Part shown: positions 8,810-17,835 of the stretch, one piece after another | How positions within the stretch are numbered: position 1 is the first letter of the stretch | Layout: each line of letters starts with the position of its first letter | Assembly: GCA_900554815.1 (NCBI GenBank) | Contig: USIO01000001.1 | Location: forward strand, 1-64,000 | Direction of reading: 5' to 3' | Origin: an uncultured Clostridium sp. | GTDB lineage: Bacteria > Bacillota > Clostridia > TANB77 > CAG-508 | DNA length: 64,000 nucleotides | Made by a program: the position numbers and the translations under genes | The notes under the pieces: model-generated | Seen by the model: the letters and a program-made list of their open reading frames with translations, nothing else | Told to the model about the DNA's origin: nothing | Databases searched by the model: none

Positions 8810-9354
8810 TTACTTTAGACACCCCCAAAAAAAACAAAAAATAATTAAATTCACCAATATTATATCACTAAAATTATGTAAACACAATACAAAAATGGAA
8901 AAATATTACAAAGAAATCAAATAAAGTGTCCCGTTTATCGCCGTTTTCAACACTGATTGTGGAAATCGAAATATAATGCAGCTAACTTAATCAAAGTCTG
9001 AAAAGGAGACACTACAAAAGATTTTATAGAAACAGAGGAAAATTACAAAAAATATTTCGGACTTTGATGAGTAAAAAATATCCCCCAAAAGATTAAGAAA
9101 GCTCCTTTTAGAAATTGTTAAGTCAATTTTCTTTAAGGAGTCTTTATATGTTAGAGAATTTTGCTAATGTTAGCAGCTATAATAAATTTAATAGAATAAC
9201 ATATTTTCTAACAAAATTATCATGTTTGTTTTCAAAAATTAGGTATGCGTGTTTTCCATGTGTACTTAATTTTTTTTTAGATACAAATGAAAGACACTGT
9301 CGTGATCCGCCGAGTTCATTTCAAAAAAAATGAAATGAATAGGAGGAAAGAGAA
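8810..9354. other. 545-bp non-coding stretch upstream of the sigma-like gene
   Basis: No convincing gene. It holds an 11-bp inverted repeat (8990-9000 with 9058-9068, one G-U pair) enclosing AAAAGGAGAC, a second imperfect repeat around CTCCTTTT/AAGGAG (9102-9145), and TTCATTTC/GAAATGAA immediately ahead of the AGGAGG of the next gene. Such leader structures are common ahead of regulatory genes in conjugative transposons. The 72-codon frame inside it has no ribosome binding site and I leave it out. Confidence 0.5.
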
Positions 9355-9810
9355 GTGCGATACGAAGTAGTTAGTTATACTTTGGAATATGTGGAGGATG
9401 AGGATAAATATTATATATCTTTTAGAGATAGTGTAGAACAGGATTGTAGAATTGAAATTGATAAAGATATATTTGATACTTATACCAATTCTAAAAAAAC
9501 ATATATAAAAATAAAAAATGAAACAAGTAGACATTTAGAACAATCAGACTTAACAGAAGAGGATATGTATAAAAGAGCATTTGAACCAGTTGAAAGTGTA
9601 GAGGAAACTGTTATAAAAAATATAGAAAAAGAAAAAGTAAATGAAGCATTGAAAGACCTGACAAGTACACAATTTAGAAGAATAGATTTACATATTGTAA
9701 ATGAGATTACGATAAGAGATGTGGCTAAACTAGAAAAGGTACAAAAAAGTCAGATACAAAAAAGTCTCGAACTAGGATTAAAAAAAATAAAAAAATTTTT
9801 TGAAGAATAG
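9355..9810 (+). CDS. Sigma-70-like / sigma region 4 protein of the conjugative-transposon type
   Basis: The GTG start follows AGGAGG at 9342-9347. The 151-aa protein has an N-terminal strand-rich part (RYEVVSYTLEYVEDEDKYY, IKIKNETSRHLEQSDLTEED) matching the small sigma-like proteins of Tn916/Tn1549-family elements as I remember them, and a C-terminal sigma region 4-like helix-turn-helix (about residues 95-150; LTSTQFRRIDLH... TIRDVAKLEKVQKSQIQ). It probably acts as a regulator of element genes. A terminator follows. Confidence 0.72.
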   Translation: MRYEVVSYTLEYVEDEDKYYISFRDSVEQDCRIEIDKDIFDTYTNSKKTYIKIKNETSRHLEQSDLTEEDMYKRAFEPVESVEETVIKNIEKEKVNEALKDLTSTQFRRIDLHIVNEITIRDVAKLEKVQKSQIQKSLELGLKKIKKFFEE

Positions 9811-9837
9811 GGGAGTACAAAACGGCATTTTGTGAGC

Positions 9838-9881
9838 AAATAAGTGAAGGGGTAAAAACTCTTTCACTTATTTCGTTTTTT
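9838..9881 (+). terminator. Terminator after the sigma-like gene
   Basis: AAATAAGTGAA (9838-9848) pairs perfectly with TTCACTTATTT (9863-9873), followed by CGTTTTTT. Confidence 0.85.
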
Positions 9882-9948
9882 GAGAGATAAATTGCACATT
9901 GAAAATTAAATAACATTCATTAAATAAATCCTTTATTAAGAGCTAGTT

Positions 9949-10134
9949 TTATATAGAAGCAGAACTATATAAACTTAAATATTGGATAGCAACCAATAAG
10001 GCGATAACTAATAAAGGCAAATAATAATACTCTTGTTTAGTCATAGAACGAGCGTTAAGAGCGTCCCAAGCCATGAGAACAAGTCTGAGTTCAGATAGGT
10101 TAGATTCCTGAGGAGTAATGTAGCTGATTACCAT
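9949..10134 (-). CDS. Possible small membrane protein, 61 aa
   Basis: An antisense-oriented frame with natural-looking amino-acid content: a polar N-terminal half (ESNLSELRLVLMAWDALNARSM) followed by one hydrophobic helix (YLPLLVIALLVAIQYLSLY). The ribosome binding site is weak (TTAAATGG only), so it could be spurious. I list it because its codon choice and the distinct amphipathic and membrane halves look coding. Confidence 0.35.
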   Translation of the reverse strand: MVISYITPQESNLSELRLVLMAWDALNARSMTKQEYYYLPLLVIALLVAIQYLSLYSSASI

Positions 10135-10199
10135 TTAATGAATTAAAATAAAACAGATTATATTTAACATAATAAAGAAAAATGGAGGAATATATATTG

Positions 10200-10361
10200 A
10201 TGAAGATATTATGGATAATTATTTTTTTTACATCATTATTAATTGCAGTTATGATGTATTTAGTTATATTAGGAGGAAGTAAAAATAAATCAAATGAAGA
10301 AATACAAAGAGAAGATGAGGAACAAATAAATTATCTAAATAATTATAAAAATAAAAAATAA
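10200..10361 (+). CDS. Small single-pass membrane protein, 53 aa
   Basis: GGAGG at 10184-10188 precedes ATG 10200. An N-terminal transmembrane helix (residues about 3-25) is followed by an acidic and Asn/Lys-rich cytoplasmic tail (SNEEIQREDEEQINYL). Proteins with this plan (helix plus a short EDxEQxxYL tail) are common in Clostridial conjugative elements and phages; the function is unknown. It stands between the sigma-like gene and a 75-aa hypothetical. Confidence 0.55.
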   Translation: MKILWIIIFFTSLLIAVMMYLVILGGSKNKSNEEIQREDEEQINYLNNYKNKK

Positions 10362-10387
10362 ATCAATTATAACGGAGGAATAATAAA

Positions 10388-10615
10388 ATGGAGAGAATTT
10401 TTATAGATAGAGAATGGTGTATTGCTTATGTGGTATTAGCATTAGATAGTATTTATAATAGTGCTAATAAAGAAAGAACACTTAATGATTTTATTGAAGA
10501 AATTAAGACAATGTTTAATGTTCATCAAGATGAAACCATATTATTGAAAATAGCAGAAGAAATTATAGCCAATAAAGAAAAACTTTTGATAACTGTAGAT
10601 ATGAAAGAAAAATAA
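10388..10615 (+). CDS. Hypothetical protein, 75 aa
   Basis: A good CGGAGG (10373-10378) lies ahead of the ATG. It is a soluble, helical, slightly acidic protein with no recognised motif. The 27-bp gap from the small membrane protein suggests one transcript. Confidence 0.5.
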   Translation: MERIFIDREWCIAYVVLALDSIYNSANKERTLNDFIEEIKTMFNVHQDETILLKIAEEIIANKEKLLITVDMKEK

Positions 10616-10760
10616 TCAAGAATCTTTTACAAACTTTTTTTCTTCATTTTAAATGAAAAAATATGTTAGATATTATTTCAATGATTATATATTTATAATT
10701 TTTATGATATTGTTGTGTATTATTATGAGAATTTGATTATTAAGAAAATATTTGTCAAGT

Positions 10761-10792
10761 GTGCAAATCCAAAAAAAATAGTGGATTTGCAC
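10761..10792. repeat. 10-bp inverted repeat upstream of the tyrosine recombinases
   Basis: GTGCAAATCC (10761-10770) pairs with GGATTTGCAC (10783-10792), followed by CTTTGTTTTT. It could be a terminator for the upstream genes or a recombinase or regulator binding site. Confidence 0.5.
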
Positions 10793-10861
10793 CTTTGTTT
10801 TTACAAAAGAAGATATGCTAAATTTATTACAGAGAATATCACGAGAGGAGCTAGAAAAAGT

Positions 10862-11884
10862 ATGTCTTTTTTGCAATATCAAAAAGAAAGTCCAGAATTC
10901 CTTAATAATTATCTAAAATACAAAAGATATATAGATTTTGGTGCACAGACAACTATCGATGAAACTTTTTACGATTTAAGATGTTTGTTTAGATATATTA
11001 AATTATATTTAAATGATAGAAACAAACTAAATAGTATAAGTAAGGAAGATTTTAGAAATATAGAAATAACAGATGTAACAATAGCAGATTTAGAAAGAAT
11101 GAATCAAAATGATTTAACTAATTATTTGTTTTTTTTGGATAATACCTTAGAAAATATTAGTAAAACAAGGAATAGAAAGTTAGCTTCAATGAAAAGACTT
11201 TATGAATATTTAGAAACTAATAATCTAATTAATGTAAATCCAACGAAATGGATGCAATCTGCTACAATAGAAAAAAGGCAACCTAAATATTTAGATTTAA
11301 ACGAAAGCAAACAATTACTAGCAAATGCCATAAATTCTGATTGTAGATATAAAATAAGAAATTATGCAATAACATGTTTGTTTTTAAATTGCAGTTTAAG
11401 GCTTTCAGAATTAGTAGGAATTAATTTGTCTGACTTAAAAATAGATAATAGCGAACAAACATTAAAGGTTACTGGAAAAGGAAATAAGCAAAGAATTATA
11501 TATCTTAATAGTGCTGTTTGCGAAGCTATAAACGCTTATATAAAAATACGTCCAAAACTAGATAAAAGCAATAAGGACTATAATGCATTATTTCTTAGTT
11601 CAAGAGGAAAAAGAATTTCTAAAAGATCTGTTCAAAATATTATCAAATCTGAACTAGTAGAATTAGTTGAAGCTGAAGGAAAAGAAAGCAAAAAATATCA
11701 TACACATACTTTAAGACATACTGGTGCAACACTTCTTTACAATGAAGCTAATGCAAATATATTTGTACTAAAGATAATACTAGGCCATGAATCTTTAGAT
11801 GCAACACAAGTCTATACACATGTTTCTGATAAGAAACTAAAAGAATTAATGCAAAATTTTAATATTTTAGATAGGAAGGAATAA
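10862..11884 (+). CDS. Tyrosine recombinase / XerC-XerD-type integrase (first of a pair)
   Basis: The start is put at ATG 10862 (MSFLQYQKES) behind GAGAGGAG; the longer open frame upstream runs through the inverted repeat and is unlikely to be translated. The protein has 340 aa: an N-terminal SAM-like core-binding domain (to about 150), then the catalytic domain with Arg in CSLRLSELVG, Lys in TGKGNKQR, HxxR in HTLRHTGA, the His of LGHESL, and the nucleophile Tyr in QVYTHV. All catalytic residues are present. Six base pairs separate it from a second recombinase. Confidence 0.9.
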   Translation: MSFLQYQKESPEFLNNYLKYKRYIDFGAQTTIDETFYDLRCLFRYIKLYLNDRNKLNSISKEDFRNIEITDVTIADLERMNQNDLTNYLFFLDNTLENISKTRNRKLASMKRLYEYLETNNLINVNPTKWMQSATIEKRQPKYLDLNESKQLLANAINSDCRYKIRNYAITCLFLNCSLRLSELVGINLSDLKIDNSEQTLKVTGKGNKQRIIYLNSAVCEAINAYIKIRPKLDKSNKDYNALFLSSRGKRISKRSVQNIIKSELVELVEAEGKESKKYHTHTLRHTGATLLYNEANANIFVLKIILGHESLDATQVYTHVSDKKLKELMQNFNILDRKE

Positions 11885-11890
11885 TATACT

Positions 11891-12877
11891 ATGAGTGAAA
11901 TAAAAACACCTAAATTTGTTGAGGATTTTGCAAATTACCTTGTTGCAATTAGAAATCTATCACAAGTATATATAAAAAATATGACTGTTACAATAGAACA
12001 GTTTTTAGAATTTATTAATGTTCATAAATTTAAAAATAAATATAATACTATAGAAGATATTACCTTAAATGAAATTAGAAGTCTAAATAATAGTGATATT
12101 TATAGTTTTATATTCTTTTTAGCAGAATCACATTATCAGAATAATTCAAGAGTTATAAAAATTGAACATTTAAAAACATTCTTTGATTACCTTTTTAACA
12201 TAAAACATACTATTTTTAAAGAACCATTTAAAAAAATTAATAGTGAAAGAAAACTTGAGAAAAAGTTACCTAATTATTTATCATTAGATGAAGCTAAACG
12301 ACTTATTAATCTTTATAAAAATAGTACAGATGAAATTGAAATTAGAGATAATGCAATGCTTCATATATTCTTAAATTGTGGTTTACGACTCTCTGAAATC
12401 AAAAATCTAAATATTGAAGATATAAATTTAGATGACAATAAATTCACTATTATTGGTAAAGGTAACAAAGAAAGAACTAATTATTTAAATAAAAAAACAA
12501 AAGATGCTCTTATTAAATACTTGAAAATAAGAGATAATTCACATGATAATAATAAAAAACACAATAATGCTCTATTTCTTACATTCTACGGATATAGGAT
12601 GAGTCAATTTACAATAAATAAAATTGTAAAAAGAGCATATAGAAAAGCAGAACTTGATGAAAATGTATATACAGTTCATACATTAAGACATACCTGTGCA
12701 ACTCTTCTTTATAGGTCTGGAGTAAATATTAAAACTATCCAGGAATTGTTAGGTCATGTTCATATTGATACAACTGAAATTTATACTCATTTAGACAATC
12801 AAGAAGTTAAAGATGTCATGTTTGAGCATCCATTAGCACAATTTAAAATGGAAGATGCTCTTGCTTATTGTGCTTAA
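11891..12877 (+). CDS. Tyrosine recombinase / integrase (second of a pair)
   Basis: A 328-aa protein with an AAGGAA site ahead of its ATG. Core-binding domain first, then a catalytic domain with Arg in CGLRLSEI, Lys in GKGNKERT, HxxR in HTLRHTCA, His in LLGHVHI, and Tyr in EIYTHL. It is homologous to, but clearly diverged from, its neighbour. Two complete recombinases in tandem plus a small third gene recalls multi-recombinase integration modules. It may act on the flanking region at 13.2-14.2 kb. Confidence 0.9.
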   Translation: MSEIKTPKFVEDFANYLVAIRNLSQVYIKNMTVTIEQFLEFINVHKFKNKYNTIEDITLNEIRSLNNSDIYSFIFFLAESHYQNNSRVIKIEHLKTFFDYLFNIKHTIFKEPFKKINSERKLEKKLPNYLSLDEAKRLINLYKNSTDEIEIRDNAMLHIFLNCGLRLSEIKNLNIEDINLDDNKFTIIGKGNKERTNYLNKKTKDALIKYLKIRDNSHDNNKKHNNALFLTFYGYRMSQFTINKIVKRAYRKAELDENVYTVHTLRHTCATLLYRSGVNIKTIQELLGHVHIDTTEIYTHLDNQEVKDVMFEHPLAQFKMEDALAYCA

Positions 12878-12901
12878 ATACGATATAATAAGGAGGAACT
12901 C

Positions 12902-13231
12902 ATGAAAGATTTAGAAGTGAAATTCGATACTAACAATATTCATTCTGTAGAGTTAAATCTATTGGATGGACAAGTCGAAATAATTTTGAGAGCTTTAGAG
13001 TTATATGCCTATAATTTGGATTATATGTTAAATAGTAATGACTCTGCTACTGACATAGGACAAGAAAAAAAAGCTTTATTAAAATATACTTATGAACAAG
13101 TATTAGCAACTCAAGCTGAACAAGTTCAAAGTAAGAGTAACAACATAGATAACATACCAGAAATAGGTAAATTAATAATAAAGGAAGGTATGAAAAATAA
13201 CGGATTATATGTTCAATTAAATGCTGGATAA
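12902..13231 (+). CDS. Small hypothetical protein linked to the recombinase pair
   Basis: A 109-aa acidic protein behind AGGAGG (12892-12897), 24 bp after the second recombinase. It is helical with a central ELYAYNLDYMLNS segment. No recognised domain. Its position suggests an accessory factor or directionality protein for the recombinases, but that rests on context only. Confidence 0.5.
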   Translation: MKDLEVKFDTNNIHSVELNLLDGQVEIILRALELYAYNLDYMLNSNDSATDIGQEKKALLKYTYEQVLATQAEQVQSKSNNIDNIPEIGKLIIKEGMKNNGLYVQLNAG

Positions 13232-14259
13232 TATTTACTTTATTCAGGAAAAATGGGAGAGTAGGAGAGAGGGGCTGTTTTGAAAAATTAGAAATTTAAA
13301 AAGAGTTTTAAAAAAAAACAAATTTAATTTCAAAACGAGTTTTGTAACTTCACCAAAATCTATATAATAGTTTTATAAAACAAAATCATAAAAATTAAAA
13401 TATTTAAATTAGTATAAAAACTTTTATTAAAATAAATCAAAAATAATTTTGTGCAAAGTTAAATTTATAAATTTTATTATTTGCATAAAAAAATAAATTT
13501 ACAGTAAATATTTTTATACACAATTTATAAATTGCTAATTAAAATTTCATTATACTAGTTATAAAAATATTTTAATTACTAAACACTTCAAAATCGTTTT
13601 TAAGGCATTTTTATATTAAGGTTAATAAGTTAATCATTTATGATTAGTTACTCAATAATATAAATTACATATAATTTTATATAAATAATGTAAAAATACT
13701 GATTTTAATAGACTACAAGAAAATTACAAAAAAGTGCCAAAAAAGCAACGCACGAGAATCGATTTTAAGCCGTTTTTATTTTTAAGGCATATAGTTTGTT
13801 GTCTATAAAATAGGCTGAATACGGTGATATAAAGGTTTTGCAAATTTTGATAAAAAAATAAAAGAATTATATAGAAAAAATTTAGATATAAATAAAAAGT
13901 TATAACTATAAGTATTAACACATTAGAATTTGATTTAAGACAATTTATTAAAGAAATAATATAAGTTATTAAATAATAAGATATAAAGTGTAAGAACAGC
14001 TAGATATAGTAATAGATAGAAGGACACCAATAGAGGCAGTCCATATATTTTACCCCTATGCCTTTTTGCACAAAACTTTGATTTTGCGCAATGTTATATT
14101 TAATAAAAATCCTTTCTTTTAATATAATTCATTAGGGTGGCTATCCCCCCTAATTCTCACATAATAAAAATTAATACAAGAAAATGTTATTCATTTTCTT
14201 GTATTTTAATAATAATATATTTATATATGCACTTATAATTTATTAATCTTTTAAAAATT
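13232..14259. other. About 1 kb of AT-rich non-coding DNA at the end of the accessory region
   Basis: I see no convincing gene. It contains a direct repeat TTTTTAAGGCAT (13597-13608 and 13779-13790), both preceded by an AATCG element; an inverted repeat ATTAGGG/CCCTAAT (14131-14137 and 14148-14154); a TTGCRCAAAA-type inverted repeat near 14065-14095; and the terminator at 14173-14205. It marks the change from accessory + strand genes to core - strand genes and is a reasonable place for an attachment site, but no duplicated core can be shown inside the window. Confidence 0.45.
14173..14205. terminator. Terminator downstream of the 273-aa membrane-anchored protein
   Basis: A perfect 14-bp stem (14173-14186 with 14192-14205) with a 5-nt loop and T-rich flanks on both sides. 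Confidence 0.8.
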
Positions 14260-15081
14260 TTATTCTACAACAAATTCATAGTCTTGAATTCTATATTTAC
14301 TATATTTATAAGAAGAATTTTCTTTAAGTTCCATTGAAATTACATATGTTCCTAATCCTGAAAAATTATTGTTTTCTAATTGAGATTCATTTGGGAAACA
14401 ACAAGTATACTTTAACTTTATGACGCCATCTTCATTTACATTTTCTATTACGTCTATAATATGAGCAATACGAGTATCGTCATGAATTGAATAATATTGT
14501 TCCGTAGAATCATCATAGCTATAAAGAATATTAGCTATATTCATATTTTCTATAGTTCTTCCTCTAATTTCAGAAATTATGTTATTAATAGTTTCTTTTG
14601 AAGCTGCCTCTCTCCCATTTATTTCTGTTCCTAATTCATTAGATTCTTTTGCAATATGCATTGCAATATCAATATAATCTTCATTTCTTTTTACTTCATT
14701 TTCTACATCTTTCATCCTAGAGTCTAAATAACAAATTAAAGAGAATTTTTCTAAATAGCTATTTAAATCTTCTTTTTTTTCATTATTAATATTTTCATTA
14801 GAAGTAATATTATTATTAGCCGTGTTATTATTTAAAATATTATTACTTTGGTTAATTGTAATATCTATATTATTTATAACACTATTATTAAAACTATCTA
14901 TACTATTTGATGTCTCAATATTTTCAATTAAATTATTACTATTAGTATTTGTATTATATGATTCTTGTTCTATATTTTCATTTGATGTTGTTTTTGTTAG
15001 AGAAATTCCTGCCCATATACCAATAATAACTAAAAGTAAAATTAAAATAACGATAATAACTTTTTTAATATTTAATTTCAT
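14260..15081 (-). CDS. Membrane-anchored extracellular protein with an Asn-rich linker
   Basis: A 273-aa protein with an N-terminal signal-anchor helix (residues about 6-28), a low-complexity Asn/Ser/Thr/Glu linker (about 33-100), and a globular C-terminal domain (about 105-273) that I do not recognise. It has no lipobox. It lies 19 bp downstream of rho on the same strand, so it is probably cotranscribed. Confidence 0.7.
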   Translation of the reverse strand: MKLNIKKVIIVILILLLVIIGIWAGISLTKTTSNENIEQESYNTNTNSNNLIENIETSNSIDSFNNSVINNIDITINQSNNILNNNTANNNITSNENINNEKKEDLNSYLEKFSLICYLDSRMKDVENEVKRNEDYIDIAMHIAKESNELGTEINGREAASKETINNIISEIRGRTIENMNIANILYSYDDSTEQYYSIHDDTRIAHIIDVIENVNEDGVIKLKYTCCFPNESQLENNNFSGLGTYVISMELKENSSYKYSKYRIQDYEFVVE

Positions 15082-15100
15082 AAAAATTACCCCTCCCTAT

Positions 15101-16402
15101 TTATCTATTCTTAAAAAAATATTGCATTTTTTCAAGAAATTCTTCATTAGTTTTTGTTGTAATAATTTTACTAATTAATTGTTCAGTCATTTCTGCACTA
15201 TTCATATTTGCCATGGCTTTTCTTAAAGAAAAAACTGTTTCTAATTCTTGTGATGATAGTAATAAATCTTCTCTTCTAGTTCCAGACTTATTAATGTCTA
15301 TTGCAGGGAAAATACGTTTTTCTGATAATTTTCTATCTAAATGGACTTCCATATTACCTGTTCCTTTAAACTCTTCAAAAATTACATCATCCATCCTACT
15401 TCCAGTATCAATTAGAGCTGTAGCAAGAATTGTTAAACTTCCAGCATCTTCTGTATTTCTGGCCGCTCCAAAAAAGCGCTTTGGTTTATGTAATGCACTA
15501 GGATCTAGACCACCAGATAAAGTTCTCCCAGAAGAAGGAATAACTAAATTATATGCTCTTGCCAAACGTGTAATACTATCTAATAATATAACAACATCTT
15601 TATTTTGTTCAGTAAGTCTTTTGGCTCTTTCTAAAACCATTTCTGCAACTTTAACATGGTGCTCAGGGACCTCATCAAAAGTTGAATAAATAACATCTCC
15701 ATTAATAGAACGCTTCATATCAGTAACTTCTTCTGGTCTCTCATCAATTAATAGCACTATTAATTCTATTTCTGGATTATTGGTTGTAATACTATTAGCA
15801 ATTTTCTTTAAAATGGTTGTCTTGCCTGCCTTAGGAGGAGCAACAATCATTCCTCTTTGTCCTTTTCCTATTGGAGATAATAAATCCATTAAACGCATTG
15901 TATACTCAGAAGGTATAGTTTCTAATTTTAAACGTTTATTTGGATAGATGGGAATTAAATCATCAAAAGATTTGCGTTTCATTGCATTTTCAGGATGTTG
16001 CCCATTTACTTCACCAACAAAAATAAGTGCAGGAAATTTTTCGCCCTCTTTTGGTGTTCTCATAATTCCTTTAATTTTGTCTCCTGTGTCTAACCTAAAT
16101 CTTCGAATTTGTACTGGAGAAATGTATACATCTTTTGGACTTGGTAAATAATTGTCTCCTCTTAAAAAACCATATCCATCAGGTAATACTTCTAATATTC
16201 CTTCTACAATTTCGTCACCTTCTGTTGTTAGTTTATATCTATCATCTTCGGCAATATTTTCATCTTTCTCTTTAATATTTACGTTGGTTAAGCTGGTTAA
16301 TTCCTCTACTAGTTCTGCTTTATGTAATTTCGAATAATTCCTTACTTCCTTTTGCTTTGCTAATTCTTTTAACTCTGTAAGAGTTAAGTCCCCCAAATTC
16401 AT
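15101..16402 (-). CDS. rho: Transcription termination factor Rho
   Basis: The start is taken at 16402 ([14 protein letters not shown]) because AAGGGGG lies 8 nt upstream; the longer frame adds 13 residues without a better site. The 433-aa protein has an N-terminal Rho_N SAP-like domain, an RNA-binding cold-shock-like domain ([16 protein letters not shown]), a Walker A motif (PPKAGKT), a Walker B segment ([16 protein letters not shown]) and a SGGLDP loop. It is an RNA-dependent hexameric ATPase that ends transcription. It contains no in-frame CGG and its frame is intact. Confidence 0.98.
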   Translation of the reverse strand: MNLGDLTLTELKELAKQKEVRNYSKLHKAELVEELTSLTNVNIKEKDENIAEDDRYKLTTEGDEIVEGILEVLPDGYGFLRGDNYLPSPKDVYISPVQIRRFRLDTGDKIKGIMRTPKEGEKFPALIFVGEVNGQHPENAMKRKSFDDLIPIYPNKRLKLETIPSEYTMRLMDLLSPIGKGQRGMIVAPPKAGKTTILKKIANSITTNNPEIELIVLLIDERPEEVTDMKRSINGDVIYSTFDEVPEHHVKVAEMVLERAKRLTEQNKDVVILLDSITRLARAYNLVIPSSGRTLSGGLDPSALHKPKRFFGAARNTEDAGSLTILATALIDTGSRMDDVIFEEFKGTGNMEVHLDRKLSEKRIFPAIDINKSGTRREDLLLSSQELETVFSLRKAMANMNSAEMTEQLISKIITTKTNEEFLEKMQYFFKNR

Positions 16403-16482
16403 TATTATAGCCCCCTTATAATAATTTAATTGAGTATTCAATTTTTTGTGTATTTAATTTTATGGAAAATTTTGTAGAAACA

Positions 16483-16516
16483 AAAACATAAGAGGCTTTA
16501 TTAATTAATAAGCCTC
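16483..16516 (-). terminator. Terminator of the yabP-yabQ-divIC unit
   Basis: GAGGCTTTATT (16492-16502) pairs with AATAAGCCTC (16507-16516), placed between the divIC stop and rho. Confidence 0.6.
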
Positions 16517-16517
16517 A

Positions 16518-16802
16518 TTATTTACTTATATCCATATATATCTTTTCGTTTGGCAAATACATGTCTAACTTTTCTCTAGCAATTCTTTCAATATATTCAT
16601 CAGAATTAATATTATCTTTCATAGCCATAAGGCTTTCTTGATGTTCTTTTACTTTCTCTAGCTTATTTTCGTTATATTCTTTGGCTGTTTCATAAGAATT
16701 TAATGCTTGCTGTTGATTTATAAATACCCAAGAAACATAAATAAATATAATACCCAATATTAACTTTTTTAAAATTTTTTTCTTATTTGTATTTTTTTTC
16801 AT
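16518..16802 (-). CDS. divIC: Septum formation initiator (DivIC/FtsB family)
   Basis: A 94-aa single-pass protein: a basic N-terminus, a transmembrane helix (about residues 12-28), then a coiled coil and a C-terminal YIERIAREKLDMYLPNEKIY segment typical of the family. It bridges division proteins at the septum. The order yabP-yabQ-divIC matches Bacillus, which supports the name. Confidence 0.85.
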   Translation of the reverse strand: MKKNTNKKKILKKLILGIIFIYVSWVFINQQQALNSYETAKEYNENKLEKVKEHQESLMAMKDNINSDEYIERIAREKLDMYLPNEKIYMDISK

Positions 16803-16872
16803 AAGTAATAATAAAACTCTCCAATTAATTATTTACTATTTATATTTTTCTACATATAATTATAAAATCCTT

Positions 16873-17388
16873 TTAAATACTATCCTTTTTTGGCTTTTTT
16901 TGTAATAATTTATTTTTAATTTTAAAATTAAAAATTTTTTTGAAAATATTTGTAATATTTTTTCTAATATTAATAAATATAAAAGAAATTGGTCTAAATA
17001 AAACTTTTCTAGCAAAAATAAATATTAATTTTATTGGATATAGTATTGCAGTTATAATATTTTTAAGTATTATTTTTAAAATAAGAATTATTTTTACATT
17101 AATTTTAATAAATATTTTACTAAATATTAAAAGATAAGCTATTAGGCCAAGAATTATTCCAAGTAAAACATAGCTCCTTATTTCTCCATTATTAAAGTAA
17201 AAAAGTGTATATAATAATATTATTCCTGTAATTATCCAAAATATAGAATCTTGTATATAAGTTATTGTATCTGTTGTTTTAAAGCTTTTCCTTAAGATTC
17301 TAAATATATCAAACACTAATCCTATCATAGTTCCTGTAATAGCAAATATACCAAATAAATATACTTGATTTAAGGTCAATATAATCAC
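16873..17388 (-). CDS. yabQ: Spore cortex biosynthesis protein YabQ
   Basis: A 171-aa multi-pass membrane protein (at least three hydrophobic helices in the first 105 residues) with a basic C-terminal tail. The N-terminal segment (GTMIGLVFDIFRILRKSFK) is characteristic of YabQ. In Bacillus, YabQ is needed for the spore cortex. It follows yabP by 4 bp and precedes divIC. Confidence 0.85.
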   Translation of the reverse strand: MIILTLNQVYLFGIFAITGTMIGLVFDIFRILRKSFKTTDTITYIQDSIFWIITGIILLYTLFYFNNGEIRSYVLLGIILGLIAYLLIFSKIFIKINVKIILILKIILKNIITAILYPIKLIFIFARKVLFRPISFIFINIRKNITNIFKKIFNFKIKNKLLQKKPKKDSI

Positions 17389-17392
17389 CTAT

Positions 17393-17689
17393 CTATTTAA
17401 ATATTTTTCCTAAAAAAGATGTGTTTTTTTTATCTAACTCTTTGTCAGAATAGTTAGTACTGCAAATATTTCCTTCTACAATAACCTCAGAAGTGTCAAG
17501 ACTTAATTTATTTATTCTTAACCCCTCTCCTTTTACTGTTAATAATCCTAATTCTGTTTCTAGTATTACTACTTGGTCATCAAAGCTGAACACATCTAAA
17601 ACACCAGATATAGTTAATTTACTTCTATTTTCTAATATTAAATTTTGAATAACATTTGTATTTATTGTTTTTCTTTCTTCTATGTTCAT
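17393..17689 (-). CDS. yabP: Sporulation protein YabP
   Basis: A 98-aa YabP/YqfC-family protein with the typical core RSKLTISGVLDVFSFDDQ followed by a VILETELGLLTVKGEGLRI strand pair. AGGAGT precedes the ATG. YabP functions with YabQ in spore cortex formation. The family label is secure, and the neighbour yabQ decides for yabP over yqfC. Confidence 0.88.
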   Translation of the reverse strand: MNIEERKTINTNVIQNLILENRSKLTISGVLDVFSFDDQVVILETELGLLTVKGEGLRINKLSLDTSEVIVEGNICSTNYSDKELDKKNTSFLGKIFK

Positions 17690-17763
17690 ATTTTAACTCC
17701 TCCCTCTAAAATGTTTTTAGCTTAAAATATATATATTCAAGTCTTGTCTACTTTAGAACAATA

Positions 17764-17804
17764 AAAAACTAATCCAGAATTAAACAACTTCTGAATTAGT
17801 TTTT
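17764..17804. terminator. Terminator between lysC and yabP
   Basis: A 16-bp stem with one mismatch (17764-17779 with 17789-17804) ends in A and T runs on either side. Confidence 0.8.
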
Positions 17805-17835
17805 GCTATAATTACTTGTATTTAATTTTAGCATT

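Noticed and set aside
9115..9333. A 72-codon frame ahead of the sigma-like gene
   Set aside because: No ribosome binding site, poor amino-acid pattern, and it overlaps inverted repeats that look like a leader RNA.
13232..14259. CRISPR array or origin of replication in the non-coding kilobase
   Set aside because: No regularly spaced repeats, no Cas or replication initiator gene, and no recognisable DnaA-box cluster.
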